Assembly (NCBI GenBank): GCA_015680905.1
Contig: CM027378.1
Location: 12,319,001-12,383,000 of the forward strand
DNA: 64,000 bases
Direction of reading: 5' to 3'
Source of the DNA: Coptis chinensis
Taxonomy: Eukaryota; Streptophyta; Magnoliopsida; Ranunculales; Ranunculaceae
Both the position numbers and the translations under genes were made by a program. This document shows, piece after piece, positions 12,403-23,593 of the stretch. The notes under the pieces were generated by a model. The model saw only the letters and a program-made list of their open reading frames with translations, had not been told where the DNA came from and ran no database searches. Positions within the stretch are counted from its first letter, which is position 1; each line of letters starts with the position of its first letter.

Positions 12403-13065
12403 TCATAAAGCTAAACCTACACTCATTTCGATGCCACCATATATTGTACATAAGAGAAAAAGCATATAGAGATAAATTTTCATAATCTTTGCCTCTACTC
12501 GAAAGTAATTAAACCAATTTTGTGTTTCAAAAGCATCACAATCCACCCTTAAACCCAGCCAAGAGGAGAACCAGAGCACGGAAGTCCAAGGACAAGTAAA
12601 GAAGAGATGTTGGAAGTCCTCGACATGATTATTGCAAAAACCACAGCGCTTATCCACAGAACATGATGTTGCTCAAGAGTAGCCCCAAGATAGATAATAG
12701 ATTATTTGCAATTTTCCATAGAAAAAGTTTCACTCTTGCGAGGAATTTTCAGCTTCCAAATAATCATAAAATCATGTGATTGTTGAGCAAAAAGACACTC
12801 GGCCAATATTACTTTCCAAATAACTTTTAATAAAATTGAAAGCAGATTTCACAGAAAATCTCCCATTAACTGCAGGGTTCCACATCAACTTATCTGAAGA
12901 AGATGGCCTAGCACTGATACTCACAATAGAGTTTAGAACTAGACTAGGAACCAAAGCACGGAGTCCCACACAATCCCAAGAACCATCAGGATTAATGAAC
13001 TCATTAACAAGAAGATTAAGATCCACCAAAGGTGGAAGAGGCACCACCATGTCAATCGAGAGCAT
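12403..13065 (-). pseudogene. LINE connector and zinc-binding reverse-transcriptase region
   Basis: Two minus-strand blocks follow the RT. The upstream one (12772-13065) contains DKLMWNPAVNGRFSVKSAF, the usual W-x-x-x-x-x-G-x-F-S-V-K-S-A connector. The downstream one (12403-12657) contains CGFCNNHVEDFQHLFFTC followed by W, the C-x2-C ... H ... C pattern of the zinc-binding domain found after RT in plant LINEs. A frameshift and stops separate the blocks. Confidence 0.75.
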
Positions 13066-13092
13066 GGTTTATCCATTACCTTAATCCATTGA

Positions 13093-14667
13093 TCACCCGC
13101 ATTTCACGTAAGCACCATCCCCAATACTCCGGATAGCCCCCAACTCTACAACTCGTTTAACTTTTTGTAAACCTCTGCAGATAGGAGACACCCCAGAGGA
13201 GGGGTTAGCATGATTATGAAGAGTCAGATCTTTCTCATACTTGGCAAGCATAAGATCACTCCATAAAGATTTCTCAGAGACAACCTTCCACAATAGTTTA
13301 CATAGCAGAGCTAGATTAAAGAGATGAGAATCTCTAAACCCTAACCCCCCCTCAGCTTTAGGCATACATAACTTATCCCATGTGCATAAATGAATAGCAT
13401 TACTATCAGCATTATTCCACCAGAAATTACGACAAGCTCTATCCATTTTAGAGGTGATATCAAGAGGTAGATAAAAGGCAGACATAGAGTAAATAGGTTT
13501 TGCCTGGGCAACAGCCTGAACTAGGATAGTCTTGCCTGCCTGTGAAAGCAGTTTTCCTTGCCAATTTGAGACAGCCCCTCGTACCTTATCCAAAAGAAAA
13601 CTGAAGTCTTGGATTTTTGATGTCGAGAAAATAATGGGAGAACCCAAGTATTTATCTCTCACAGACATAGGTCTCACCTGAAGGGTATGCATAATAGCTT
13701 CTTGGGTGTCTCGAGAAGTACCTCCACTAAAAAGAATAGCAGACTTATCCAAGTTCACCATCTGACCAGTGCCATTACAATAAAGGTCCATAATCTTCTT
13801 GATTTTGTGAACTTCAAAAGGGGAAGTTTTTCCAAAAACAATTAGATCGTCAGCATAAAGCATATGTGAAACACTAGGTGCCCTCCTCGAGATCTTAATG
13901 CCAGAGATATCTTGTGCAGCTTGGGCCTGAAGAAGAAGTCTTGACAAGGCCTCGGTGAGAATGATGAAGAGATAGGGGGACAAGGGATCCCCTTGTCTAA
14001 GTCCCCTCAAAGGTGTGATAGTCTTAAGGGGAGACCCATTCAATAAGACATTATACTTCACTGTAGATATGCAGAATTCCACTAGAGTTATCCACTTGCT
14101 CGAGAAACCCAGTTTAACCATGATAGCAAGAAGAGCTCCCCAATCAACTCGATCATAAGCTTTCGACATATCAACTTTAAGAGCAAACAAACCCAGCTTA
14201 TTCTTCTTAGCCCTTTTTATCTTATGCACAATCTCATGAACCACTCCTATATTATCCCCAATAGATCTTTTGGGAGCAAAGGCCCCTTGATTAGGTGAGA
14301 TAAACTTAGGCAGTAAACTTCTCAGCCTATTTGCAAGGATCTTAGAAATAACCTTGTAAGAGACATTACAAAGGCTAATAGGTCTGTAATGAGAAGTATG
14401 TGAGGGGCAATCAATCTTAGGAATCAAAGAAATGTAAGTTTGATTGAGGTATATTCCAAACCTGCCAGTATTGAAAAAACATTGTACCATCCTAACTAGA
14501 TCCTCCCCAACCAGACGCCAATACTTCTGATAGAACATTGCAGGAAAGCCATCAGGCCCCGGAGCTTTCAAACCACCCATACTCTTCAACACCTTTCTAA
14601 TCTCAGTTCTAGATGGACATCTAGTTAGAGAATCATTCTCAGAGATAGAGATACAAGGGTCAAACAA
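13093..14667 (-). pseudogene. LINE reverse transcriptase
   Basis: A 524-codon open frame on the minus strand, the longest in the window. RT motifs appear in order: APGPDGFPAMFY, YRPISLCN, DMSKAYDRVDW, RQGDPLSPYLF, the catalytic YADDLIVFG, and GTGQMVNLDKS. Thumb-like and connector sequence follows (FWWNN, GGLGF). It would synthesise cDNA primed on nicked target DNA. The catalytic aspartates are intact, which suggests a fairly young insertion, but the protein is cut off from the endonuclease upstream by frameshifts near 14.7-15.2 kb. The first Met of the frame is not a natural start; the native protein begins with the endonuclease. Confidence 0.92.
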
Positions 14668-14748
14668 ATCTAGGATGATATCAAGGGAAGGGAGAAGAGC
14701 TGAATTTGGTGAAGGTCTGAAAGTATCCTCAAAAGATGAAATGAACTC

Positions 14749-15160
14749 TTACGCCACTTCCGATCTAGAAGTAACCCAAAGACCGGCTTCAGTCTGAATT
14801 TTGTCAATACTATTCCTTCGCCTTCTGAAACTAGCATTAGAATGGAAGAATTTAGTATTGTTATCAGCCTCCAAAACCATAGAAGTATTTGAGTGCTGCT
14901 TCCAATATGATTCCTCCTTTTTGTACAACTCCAAGATATGTTCCTTTATATTTTTAATCTCCACCAAGCGAGATCGAAAACGGGGCCGAAAAAGAGAGAA
15001 GAGAGAGCAGATTCAAATCTTTAATTTGAGAAAAGATATTTCCAAAATAAGTTTTGTTCCAAACCCTCAAAGAGGATTGCAGCTCAACAAATTTAGAGTT
15101 CAGAATGAATGAAGGAGACCCATGAACATGAGTCTGCCAACAATGCTTAATCACATCCAT
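14749..15160 (-). pseudogene. LINE linker between endonuclease and RT
   Basis: Two overlapping minus-strand frames (14954-15160 and 14749-14967) encode the usual plant LINE linker: a W-N-K-x-x-F-G-N-I-F-like segment, then EESYWKQHS, DNNTKFFHSNASFRRRRN and I. The E-E-x-x-W-x-Q and D-x-N-T-K-F-F-H patterns are characteristic. A frameshift near 14960 separates them. Confidence 0.8.
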
Positions 15161-15239
15161 ACAAGAGGGTCTTTAGTCCACATCTCATGAAACCCTAAAG
15201 GGTTTAGGGCCACTATCCACCTTCCCGAAACATAAACAG

Positions 15240-15959
15240 CTAAAGCAACATGATCGAAGAAGGAGTAGTGACATGATCCACCGAAACCAGAGGAAAGAGA
15301 TTTAACCACTCAACATTAGCAACAACACGATCAATCCTCTCTCTTATATTAGCAGCCCCTAATCTATTATTAGACCAAGTAAAAGCAGGACCATTATAGC
15401 CAAGATCAGCCATCTCAAGATCCTCCATCAGGGAAACAAATTCATCAATATACCTAGAGGGTGTGGGATTCCCACCCTCCTTTTCAGACAAACTAGAAAT
15501 GGCATTAAAGTCACCCAGAATCAACCAAGGCCTAGAAAGAACATTTCTCAAATCTCTCAAATAGTTCCAAACAACAATACGTTTATAAGCAACAGGATCT
15601 CCATATATAAAAGATACATGCCATGAAACATTCGAGAGATAATTTAAAAACGTACCCGAGATAGCATTTTTATTCCCATCCACCACTGAGAAAGAAATGT
15701 TATCCTTATAGAGAACAGCAAGGCCCCCACTTCTTCCAACAGGATCAACTGCAAACACTTGAGGATACTTCAGTTTATTCTGTACATGCTTCAACTTCTT
15801 ATATAATAACTTAGTCTCGACTAAAAATAAAACATCAGGATCAAACTTCTTAACTAAAGCTAACACACTACGAATGGCCTCAGAAGAGCCCATTCCCCGA
15901 CAGTTCGAGGATGTAATCATGTCTGCTTCAGGTAAACTTCCAAAGCCCAACAAACTCAC
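15240..15959 (-). pseudogene. LINE apurinic-type endonuclease domain
   Basis: A 239-codon minus-strand frame with the endonuclease/exonuclease/phosphatase signature of L1 elements: NCRGMGSSEA near the N terminus, a catalytic Glu in LFLVETKL, SGGLAVLYK, LILGDFNAI, FTWSNN, RERIDR, and a terminal V-D-H. The domain nicks target DNA to prime reverse transcription. The usual S-D-H-x-P end is altered and the frame breaks off right after it, so continuity with RT is lost. Confidence 0.9.
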
Positions 15960-17636
15960 AATTATACAACTACAAAGAAACGGTTACTCAGGTACAGTCT
16001 TAGTAGCATAGGCAATTATTGAGCAACCGAAGTCTTCTCTGTGCCAACAGCGTACACCCCTACTAACCCACTCGTCTTATATCAAGAAAAACCACCAAGA
16101 CAAACTAAAATCAGCACCCATACAACTCAAAGCCTTGAACAAGAAACCACAAAACCTAAACTGATGTAAACTCAGAAAGAATCACAACATAGGTCACACC
16201 CGACTTCTCGAAACTCAGTAGGAATAAAACTTCAATCACTTTCTTACCACCATCCAGAAAGTTATTCTCAAATTGATTGCAACGGAAATATCAGCACTGT
16301 CTCTATCTCTGATTAATACTGCAGCAACATCATCCAAAATTGGTGTTTCATGAACTCAGACAAAAAACCCGGAAGTCAATTTGAGAACCCTTAACATTCT
16401 TACCAAAGAGCAAAAAGGCTATTGACTACATGTGGGTGTTTAGAGTCAAATATAGTTCTAAAACTCCATTGAGCAATAATACAAAGCTCGTCGTACCTCT
16501 AGCCAAAGGGTATAAACAAATTGAAGGATTGGAATATTATGAAACTTTCGCTCCTATTGCAAAGTTAGTTACCGTTCGATCCCTTATTGCAGATGCTTTT
16601 ATACGCAATTGGCCTTTGCAACAACTCGACTCCAAAATGCATTCTTGCACAATGACTTACATGAAGAAGTATACATGAAAATTCCGCCTGGGTTTTCTCG
16701 GCAGGGGGAGAAACGAGTGTCATCTTCAAAAGTCACTATATGGCCTCAAAGAAGCTTCTTGTAAGTAGTTTGCAAATTTGCAGATGCTCTTAAAGAAGCT
16801 AGTTTCCAGTAATCTAAGGCCGAATATTCATTGTTCACACAAAACTCTTCTCATAGATTCACCGTCGTCCTTGTTTATGTGGATGATATCATTGTTACTG
16901 GAACAATGATCAGGTTATAGGAAAACTCAAGTCTTTCCTTCAACATCGATTCCACATCAAAGATCTTGACTGGCTACTTGAAGTACTTTTTAGGCATCGA
17001 AGTTGCATTGCTCGGTTAGATAAAGGAGTCTGTATAATTATCACAAAGAAAATATACACTTGATATTTTACATGATTTTAGTCTACTTAGGTCTAAACCC
17101 GCATCAATGTAGTCCTATGGAACACAATTTTAAACTTGATTCCACGCACTCAAGGTGAACTTCTTTCTGATCTGACAAAATACCAGCGATTAGTTGGATG
17201 CCAAATTTACCTCATGATAGCTCGACCATATATTGGTTTTTTAGTGAACTTACTAAACCAATTCATGAGCAATCCATGAAGACCGCATTATGAGGCAGCT
17301 CTATGGGTTCTTCATTCGATATCTTAAACAATCTTCAGGTCAAGGCATTTGTTTACCCTCCAATAGCAGCTTGCACTACACCTCTGAGCGTATTGTGATT
17401 TCGATTAGGCTAGTTGTCCCGATACACGCCGCTCCACTACATACATGATATTGCACTTTTCTTGGTACTTTTCCTATTTCTTGGAAGACTAAGAAACATG
17501 TGATTATTTCCCGGTCATCTGCAGAAGCTAAATATAGAGCTATGGCTTCCACTTCATGCAAAGTCACTTGGTTTTGCTTCTTACTTCAGGATCTCGATGT
17601 TAATCTACCACAACCAACACTATTATATTGTGATAA

Positions 17637-17993
17637 GTAGAGCGGCCCGATATGAGATTATAATCTTAACAAAGTATGTCCTAAATACATTTGATTTAGA
17701 GCATCGGGTAAGCTTATCACGTATTATCACGACAGCTGAAGAGAGACATATACCTACAATAACAACTAATAGATTCCTCCGAGTAGTTGAGTGAGAAAGT
17801 CAAGCTTCCTAACTCCAACTTAATTAATTAGTTAAAACAGCAACATACATCTTCTACATTTTTTTGTTAATTGTATATTTTCTTTTCTTCTAATAAATCT
17901 ACCTACTTGAGAATTGTTTTGAGCAAATAGGCGATGATTAATTGTGTAATCTTAGCTTAACTAAGTGTCCAGTGTCCATGTGAATATGTGGTT
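17637..17993. other. Unassigned sequence after copia relic
   Basis: The copia RNase H frame ends at LLYCDK and the expected continuation is absent. The next 350 bp match no TE terminus or protein motif that could be recognised. Confidence 0.4.
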
Positions 17994-18001
17994 GTTTATA
18001 C

Positions 18002-19974
18002 CAGTGTAGTCAAGGCGCAAAGAGGCGCGCAACTAAGGTGCGAGGCGCAGCAAGGCGCACCTTTGTGTTGATAGGGTTATATACTAAAAGCATTATTTTT
18101 GTAATAACTCTAATTCTTTATATTTTGAATGAGAATCATATGGACAAATGTTATGCATATTATATATGTTATTAGTTATATGCATGCATCTAATACTTTA
18201 TGTTGTAGATGATATGGTGTGTGGTGACACACATAAGATCATATCATCAATACCTTATAAAGTATAAGTAAACGTTCATAACCTAGATGGATTTGGACAA
18301 ACCATTGGTATGGTTGTAGTATAATCTGGTACTAGTCTATCTTGACTATAGGATTACACTAGTACACTTTGTGTGTATTGAACAGGACCAAGTGAGGTTA
18401 TTTCTCTTTATACTGACTATATAAGAGAACAAACACCTCTCTTATTATGGATGCTTGTCCTCTTAATTTGGATATAATAACGGGCACTTACGTGCATTGT
18501 ACATTGCTTTAAATCATCAATGAGTAATATTCATTTGTGAATCAACAAACTCGATGGATTGGATAATGACATTGTATGTAAGGTGTGCTGTTGATTATAG
18601 AAGGAATCTGTGACCCGCAGTAAATCAGGTTGATGATGTCCCCTTGAGGAGGTCATAAGGATTGTCATGTAAACCCTGCAAGTGGATTTAATCCGACATG
18701 ACAATGAGGTTGAATGGTACTACTCAAGGAAATAAGAAGAATGTAGTTGTCAGTAACTTGACTTAATCAACGGGCATTCGATATCTTAAACACGGGGAGA
18801 TCGATCAATGAGCATATAATATGGAGCCTATAGACGTAATTTGGGATTAGGGCGGTAGTGCAACAATGGTCTTTAGTGGAATAAGCCATTTATTGACGGA
18901 CTTGGGCCGTGTGTTTTGGGCGAACATGGGAAGCCCAAGCTCGTCAGGAGACCTAACCCTAATTTCTCCTCATGGTCCCTGTTGTAGCCTATATAAAGAA
19001 ACCCTATTTCTCTTGGCCGAAATTATTGATTGGTTGCTCAAGAAAAGTGAGTTCCAAATTCGGTTCCAACTTTGTGAGTAAGAGAGGCAAAGAGAGAGAG
19101 AAAGGGCTGGTAGATCGTTGCCCACACAACGTCCATTCTAAGGATAGAAATACAATAGAAGATCAAGAGGTTGCTGATTCGTAGAGCTTGGATTCTCAGA
19201 GTTATCACAGTTGATCTAAAGGTATGAATTCTAAACAAAATCGTGAGAACATTTATTACGCTGTGCATGGTTTTCACGGTTTGTAAACTGCGACCATAAC
19301 GGTTCTTACATGTGCCTCGCCTTGGCCAAGGTGTGAGAGCTAACATAAGGCGCATGCCTTTTGTGCCTTTTTGCTCATTTTGTTGAGGCACGAGGTGTAA
19401 GGCGCGCGCCTTACCAACATTTACAGTTTTTTCATTTTTTTTTACAAATTTTGCTATTTGTGACACATTTACACTCGATCCAATTGTTGTATGGTACAAA
19501 AAATTGTATAAATTTAATAAGTTTCATCTTAGAGTACATTCTAAGTTTTAATTTTGATTAGTTTTTGTTATGTTGTATGGATTGAGAGAAGACACAAAAA
19601 CGGATTAAATAAAGTTTTACGGGATTCCAAAATTCGAATTATGTGTTCTATTTCCTGAAGGTCGAACTCATTTGGCTAAATTCAATTGGTTCACTCTTTT
19701 AGGTTATTGAAGTTGAGCTAGATTGTATTGAGAAATACAAGTTTTATTTTGCTAATGCTTACAATCACATAGAATTAGTTTTAATGTTTGGTTAAGCAAA
19801 TAAGTGATAATTCATGTCATATTTAATATTTATTTATTTATTTATTTGTTAAATCTCTTTTTTTATTAATGCGTGCCTCACTTTAATAAGTCGCGCGCCA
19901 CTCCTCGCACCTTGCGCCTAAGGCACAAAGAGGGTGTTGCGGCTTAGGTGCACCTCAATGCCTTGACTACACTA
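18002..19974. mobile_element. hAT-like non-autonomous element with GCGC-rich ends
   Basis: The terminal inverted repeats are CAGTGTAGTCAAGGC (left) and TAGTGTAGTCAAGGC (right, opposite strand). They are flanked by an 8-bp TSD, GTTTATAC at 17994-18001 and GTTTATAT at 19975-19982 (7/8 match). TSD length and the C/T-A-G-T-G start fit the hAT superfamily. Both ends carry clusters of AGGCGC, GCGCACC and GCGCGCC words in inverted arrangement. Without the solo LTR inside it (18069-19310) the element is about 730 bp and has no coding capacity. Confidence 0.8.
18069..19310 (+). repeat. Solo LTR inside the hAT-like element
   Basis: The segment begins TGATAGGGTTATAT and ends CGGTTCTTACA (TG...CA). The flanks are TGTGT and TGTGC, a 5-bp TSD with one mismatch. 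A TATA-like CTATATAAAGAAACC lies near 18992, followed by a GA-rich leader. The size (1242 bp) and absence of primer-binding site or coding sequence indicate a solo LTR left by recombination. The orientation is inferred from the TATA box. The family is uncertain, perhaps Ty1/copia. Confidence 0.7.
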
Positions 19975-20585
19975 GTTTATATTACAAGCTCTACTAGGCA
20001 ATTGATTGAAGATTTAATTGAAGCCTTGGTAAGCTTTCTGACTAAAGCCGAGAATGAGGCCACAATCAAAATATAAAAGTTTGACTCCTAGTTAGTAAGT
20101 TCGGGAATGGGCTTTATTCGAGATGTGCATGAATCAATTGGGTATAATTTGGTTTCAATTTTAAAAAAATCAGGGAAAAATTCAATTAAACATTCGCAGT
20201 ACGAGAAACATTTGTTTATATGGTAGTTCGTGTATAATTTGATATTCTCTGATAAAAATTCGATAAAAGATTCGTATATATAAACCATTTCTATCTCACA
20301 AAATATCAGTCAAAACGATATAAAATCACTTATATTAAGTGTTTTCCCTAAAATAAACATCTTAACAAATGAAAAAAGTCAAAATTTTATTTTATTTTGA
20401 AAAAATTCGAATTTTTGGGTCGAATTATTCCCGAATCCGAACTTTACTTGTTTAGAACGTTTCATACCTGAATTATTTTCGAACCCCCCGAATTCTTCTC
20501 AAACTATTGATGTTTTATTCGTTTTCAATTATACTTCAAAAAATCGTGTTTAAAACACGAATTATTCACGAATTTACTAACAAGT

Positions 20586-20702
20586 GTTTGACCAGGGTAA
20601 TGGACCTAGCTTTCAAAGATGTCAATCGTCCTCAGTTAAAAATGCAAATTCAACATCAACTCAAGGTCTACTTAGTAAGGTATGTAAAAATTGTGTGTGG
20701 CC
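20586..20702. other. Single-copy spacer between the inverted arms
   Basis: About 117 bp lies between the arms. It is less AT-rich than they are and unrelated to them. It has an open frame on the plus strand (RVMDLAFKDVNRPQLKMQ and on) ending at AAG followed by GTATGT, a good splice-donor context. It could be a captured host exon, but the protein was not recognised. Confidence 0.4.
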
Positions 20703-21127
20703 CCTTGTCAGTAAGTTCGCATTTAATTCGTGTATTAAACACGAATTTTTGAAAACGAATTATTCAGGAAAAATTCGGCTATTATTCGGGATTAAAAAGT
20801 TTTAAACGGGTAAAGTTTGGATTCGGGAATTTCGGTAAAAAAATTTGGCAGTTTTAAAAAAAAAAACATTCTTGAAAAAAGAAAACTATTTGTTTAGCAT
20901 GTGATGTATGGTTCAAAATGAGTATCTATGTTAAAATACTACTTAGAACACTTAGAGCATCTCTAGGTGGTAGTATAACATGTCAAATTCTTCAAATTTG
21001 AAGAAAAACTTTGAAATTTCTCGGAATTCCATATCTAGGTGGCCTCAAATTCGATTGCATCACCTGCTTGTTCGCATTCTTGTTCGCAAATTTGGCAATT
21101 TGGATGCGGATGCGGAGCGATATTGGT

Positions 21128-21240
21128 AATGTCGCGCGCCATTGCAAATAAATGTCGTCCCAATTTTTTTTTTTTTGACTTTGACCAGCACTGCGCACCA
21201 GTTGTACTGTCGCGCGCCACTCCTAATGTCGCGTGCTCCA
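21128..21240. promoter_or_regulatory. Left subterminal GTCGCGCGC motif cluster
   Basis: ATGTCGCGCGCCATT, TGTCGCGCGCCACT and ATGTCGCGTGCT occur within about 110 bp just inside the left Harbinger end. The same words in inverted orientation occur near the right end. Such paired subterminal repeats are typical binding sites for transposase or its DNA-binding partner; that role is inferred. Confidence 0.5.
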
Positions 21241-21402
21241 ACGGAAAAAAAACAGGCAAAAAACGGCCGGAATTCTACATCCATATATCTAGACTCATCT
21301 CCTTCTTCATTTTACATACACCCAACTCAAACATTTTTATCAAACAACTCAACCATTTCATATCAATCCTTAACAAACAACACACACACACATTGCCAAA
21401 AA

Positions 21403-22615
21403 ATGGATCATGAAGTGTATGAGATTTTTCCCCTTCAATCTTCATCTTCATTGTCGTCTTCTTCTTCATCTTCTCTAGTGAAAGACTCGGTAGATAGTCT
21501 TGATGAAGAATTTGTTAACGCCATTCCCTTTATGAAACACCATTTGCCTGTACTTTACACAACCACAAGTACATGCTTCGAAGGCACCACATGGTGGTTC
21601 AAAGAAGGGTCGAAAAGTGAAACATAGAAACTATGCTCTGACTTTGGAAATCTTGAAGGCTAACTACTTCGTCGATCGTCCTATTTTTCCGAAAGAGGAT
21701 TTCAAACGGCGCTTTCGTATAAAAAAATCTTTATTTCTTCATATCTTCAACGATATTCAGACTCATTTTAAGTACTTTTAGCATAAATTTAACAATGCTG
21801 GTAAACCTGATATAGATCCTCTGATCAAGGTGGCTGCAGTTTTGCGTATTCTTGGTTATGGTACAGTGGCTGATCAACTTGACCATCAATTATACATTTC
21901 CGAGCAAACTGGAAACCAGGCGTTGAGGCATTTATGTGATGCAATTATCAAATTGTACGGTTCAGTCTACTTGCAAAGGCCAAATATTGCAAATATAGAA
22001 CACTTGCTTGCACATTCTGCCATACGTGGATGGCCGGGTATGTTGGGAAGTATTGATTGTATGCATTGGGAATAACATAATTGTCCAACTGGATGGCAAG
22101 GCGCTTACAGTGGTTGTTCTGGAAAACCATTTGTTATTCTTGAAGCTGTTACAATCGAAGACCTGTGGATATGACATTCTTTCTTTGGGATGCCAAGGTC
22201 ACACAATGACATCAACGTGTTGGATACCTCACTGGTATTTGAGCACGTGATCAATGGTACTTCTCCACCTGTTTATTTTGATGTAAATCAGCATAGCTAT
22301 AATATGGGTTATTATTTAGCTGATAGTATCTATCCTGACTATGCGGCATTTATACAAACAATTTCAAACCCTAATGCTCTAAAGACGAAGTGGTTCACAA
22401 CGATGCAAGAAGCTGCAAGGAAAAATATTGAAAGAGCTTTTGGGGTTTTGCAATCTAAATTTGGGATTTTGGAAAAACCTTGCAAATTATGGCATGTGGA
22501 GACAATGGGTACTGTTATGAGAGCATGTATCATATTGCACAATATGATAATCGGAGCTAAGAATAAAAATTATGAAATGAGGAGGTACATTCCTGATCTA
22601 GAAGGGCAACCATAG
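21403..22615 (+). pseudogene. Harbinger (DDE-type) transposase
   Basis: The frame starts at the ATG at 21403 (MDHEVYEIFPLQS) with a Ser-rich N-terminal stretch. After a frameshift near 21610 it continues in one frame to the TAG-free end at 22615. The second part has KHRNYALTLEILKANYF, RRFRIKKSLFLHIF, VAAVLRILGYGTVADQ and the catalytic triad: Asp in GSIDCMHWE, Asp in SHNDINVLD, Glu in KNIERAFGVL. In-frame stops lie at 21779-21781, 22073-22075 and 22172-22174; the last two sit where the family usually has Trp. The enzyme cuts and pastes the element at TTA sites. The triad residues are retained, but the gene cannot make the protein. Confidence 0.92.
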
Positions 22616-22924
22616 ATCCCACCTACTCGGGAACACTACATTGAGGGGACTCTATGAGTTCAATCAAAGACTATGCATGATAGACTTAAAAGCGACCTTG
22701 CCGAGCATGTATGGAGCATTAGGGGTGACCGACGTTGATTGTTGTAATTTAATTTAATTTCATGGATGCATATTTATTCTTAATCATCAATAAACAATGT
22801 TAATCAATTTTTATTTTATTATATATATAAATTTTAATTTAAACTAACATATATTTATATAAAATAAAAGTTTATTCATATTAAAAAAACATATTAAGTT
22901 ACATAGTCATAGAAAATAAAATGA

Positions 22925-23435
22925 TTAACCACTCTTAGCCTTTTCCATTACAGCACCTAACCACTCACATTTTTCACACACTAAACACTTCAATAGATCA
23001 AGACCTTTTCCTTTAAGATTTGTAAACTTTTTCAGCTCTCTAACACCATCACAACCATTTGGGCATGGTATCTGTGCATAGGGGCAATACCTATACCAAC
23101 GATCATCCTTGCCACAACATGTGCATATCAACAAGCTGTCTCCATATATATATATATATATATTCCATACCAGGACATATATCATACATGCATTTCAAAA
23201 ATCTTACTTCTTCACCATCTTCATTACAACTTCTATGTATGAGCATATAACCTTGACAATGTGGTGCTTTAGGACACCTTTTGTTCAGATACTTGCATGA
23301 TAACACAAGGTGTTTTCTTGAGGTGCAAATTTGGCACTTCTCTTGATCGAGTGTATCAAAATAACAAGATTGTTGAGTTGATTCACCAACATCGGTATGT
23401 TGGCTAGTTTTTTGCAATGATGAAGAAGAAGCCAT
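22925..23435 (-). pseudogene. Cys-rich accessory ORF of Harbinger, frameshifted
   Basis: From the minus-strand ATG at 23435 (MASSSSLQKTSQHTDVG) the frame encodes CQICTSRKHLVLSC, RCPKAPHC and LKCMYDICPGM, then enters an AT dinucleotide tract at 23144-23163 that translates as alternating Tyr-Ile. In the next frame it continues ICTCCGKDDRWYRYC, IPCPNGC and LKCLVCEKCEWLG to the stop at 22925. At least 20 cysteines in paired C-x2-C and C-x4-6-C spacing suggest a zinc-binding protein of about 165-170 residues. Harbinger elements normally carry a second gene for a Myb/SANT-like DNA-binding protein; none was seen, so this may be an alternative partner. The frame is broken by slippage in the AT repeat. 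The family is not recognised. Confidence 0.6.
23144..23163. repeat. AT microsatellite inside the Cys-rich ORF
   Basis: Ten AT dinucleotides in a row. The two halves of the Cys-rich frame differ by one base across this tract, so a length change here explains the frameshift. Confidence 0.85.
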
Positions 23436-23507
23436 GGTTGTGGAGATAGTTTTGGAGTGTTGGGTGAGAATGAAGCAATTTGTGAAATTCCATACTTTTT
23501 ACTTGAT

Positions 23508-23593
23508 AGCACGCGACATTAGTACTGACGCGCGACAGTACCAATGGCTCACGACAGTGGTATTGGCGCGCGACATTACTAATGGCGCGCATG
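23508..23593. promoter_or_regulatory. Right subterminal GCGCGAC motif cluster
   Basis: CACGCGACATTAGTACT, GACGCGCGACAGTACCAAT, GGCGCGCGACATTACT and AATGGCGCGCAT lie about 130-210 bp inside the right Harbinger end. They are the inverted counterparts of the left cluster. Probable transposase-complex binding sites, by inference. Confidence 0.5.

Larger units (their letters stand above)
11784..16388 (-). mobile_element. L1-type LINE (non-LTR retrotransposon), 5'-truncated
   Basis: On the minus strand the element runs from a 5' end near 16388 through endonuclease, RT, a zinc-binding region and an RNase H-like domain to a poly-A tail (the T run at 11784-11794). The flanks carry an 11-bp TSD, CCTTAACATTC, at 11773-11783 and 16389-16399. 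Removing the LINE and one TSD rejoins the copia RT frame. Only about 430 bp precede the endonuclease, so most of ORF1 is absent and the copy is probably 5'-truncated. Many frameshifts show it is inactive. Confidence 0.9.
11106..17636 (+). pseudogene. Ty1/copia pol relic (linker, RT, RNase H), interrupted
   Basis: Three coding blocks read in order on the plus strand. 11108-11449 encodes the linker between integrase and RT (KRVCKPPGYLDNY, then SNFISYDKLPLSP). 11709-11783 has the start of RT (DAMK). 16389-17636 continues RT and RNase H: WVFRVKYSSK, LAKGYKQIEGLEYYETFAP, a YVDDIIV catalytic box near 16875, then SDLTKYQRLVGC and SRSSAEAKYRAMA, ending LLYCDK. Between the blocks sit a hAT-like MITE (11450-11708) and a LINE (11784-16388). 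The RT box is intact, but stops and frameshifts are frequent. Gag and integrase are missing and no LTR was identified, so this is a dead fragment. Confidence 0.85.

Noticed and set aside
15185-15212. Telomere-like CCCTAAAGGGTTTAGGG
   Set aside because: Only two half-units, inside the LINE between endonuclease and linker; not an interstitial telomere array.
18866-19561. Short frames of 65-153 codons on both strands
   Set aside because: They lie in the solo LTR and the GCGC-rich end of the hAT-like element and have no protein motif.
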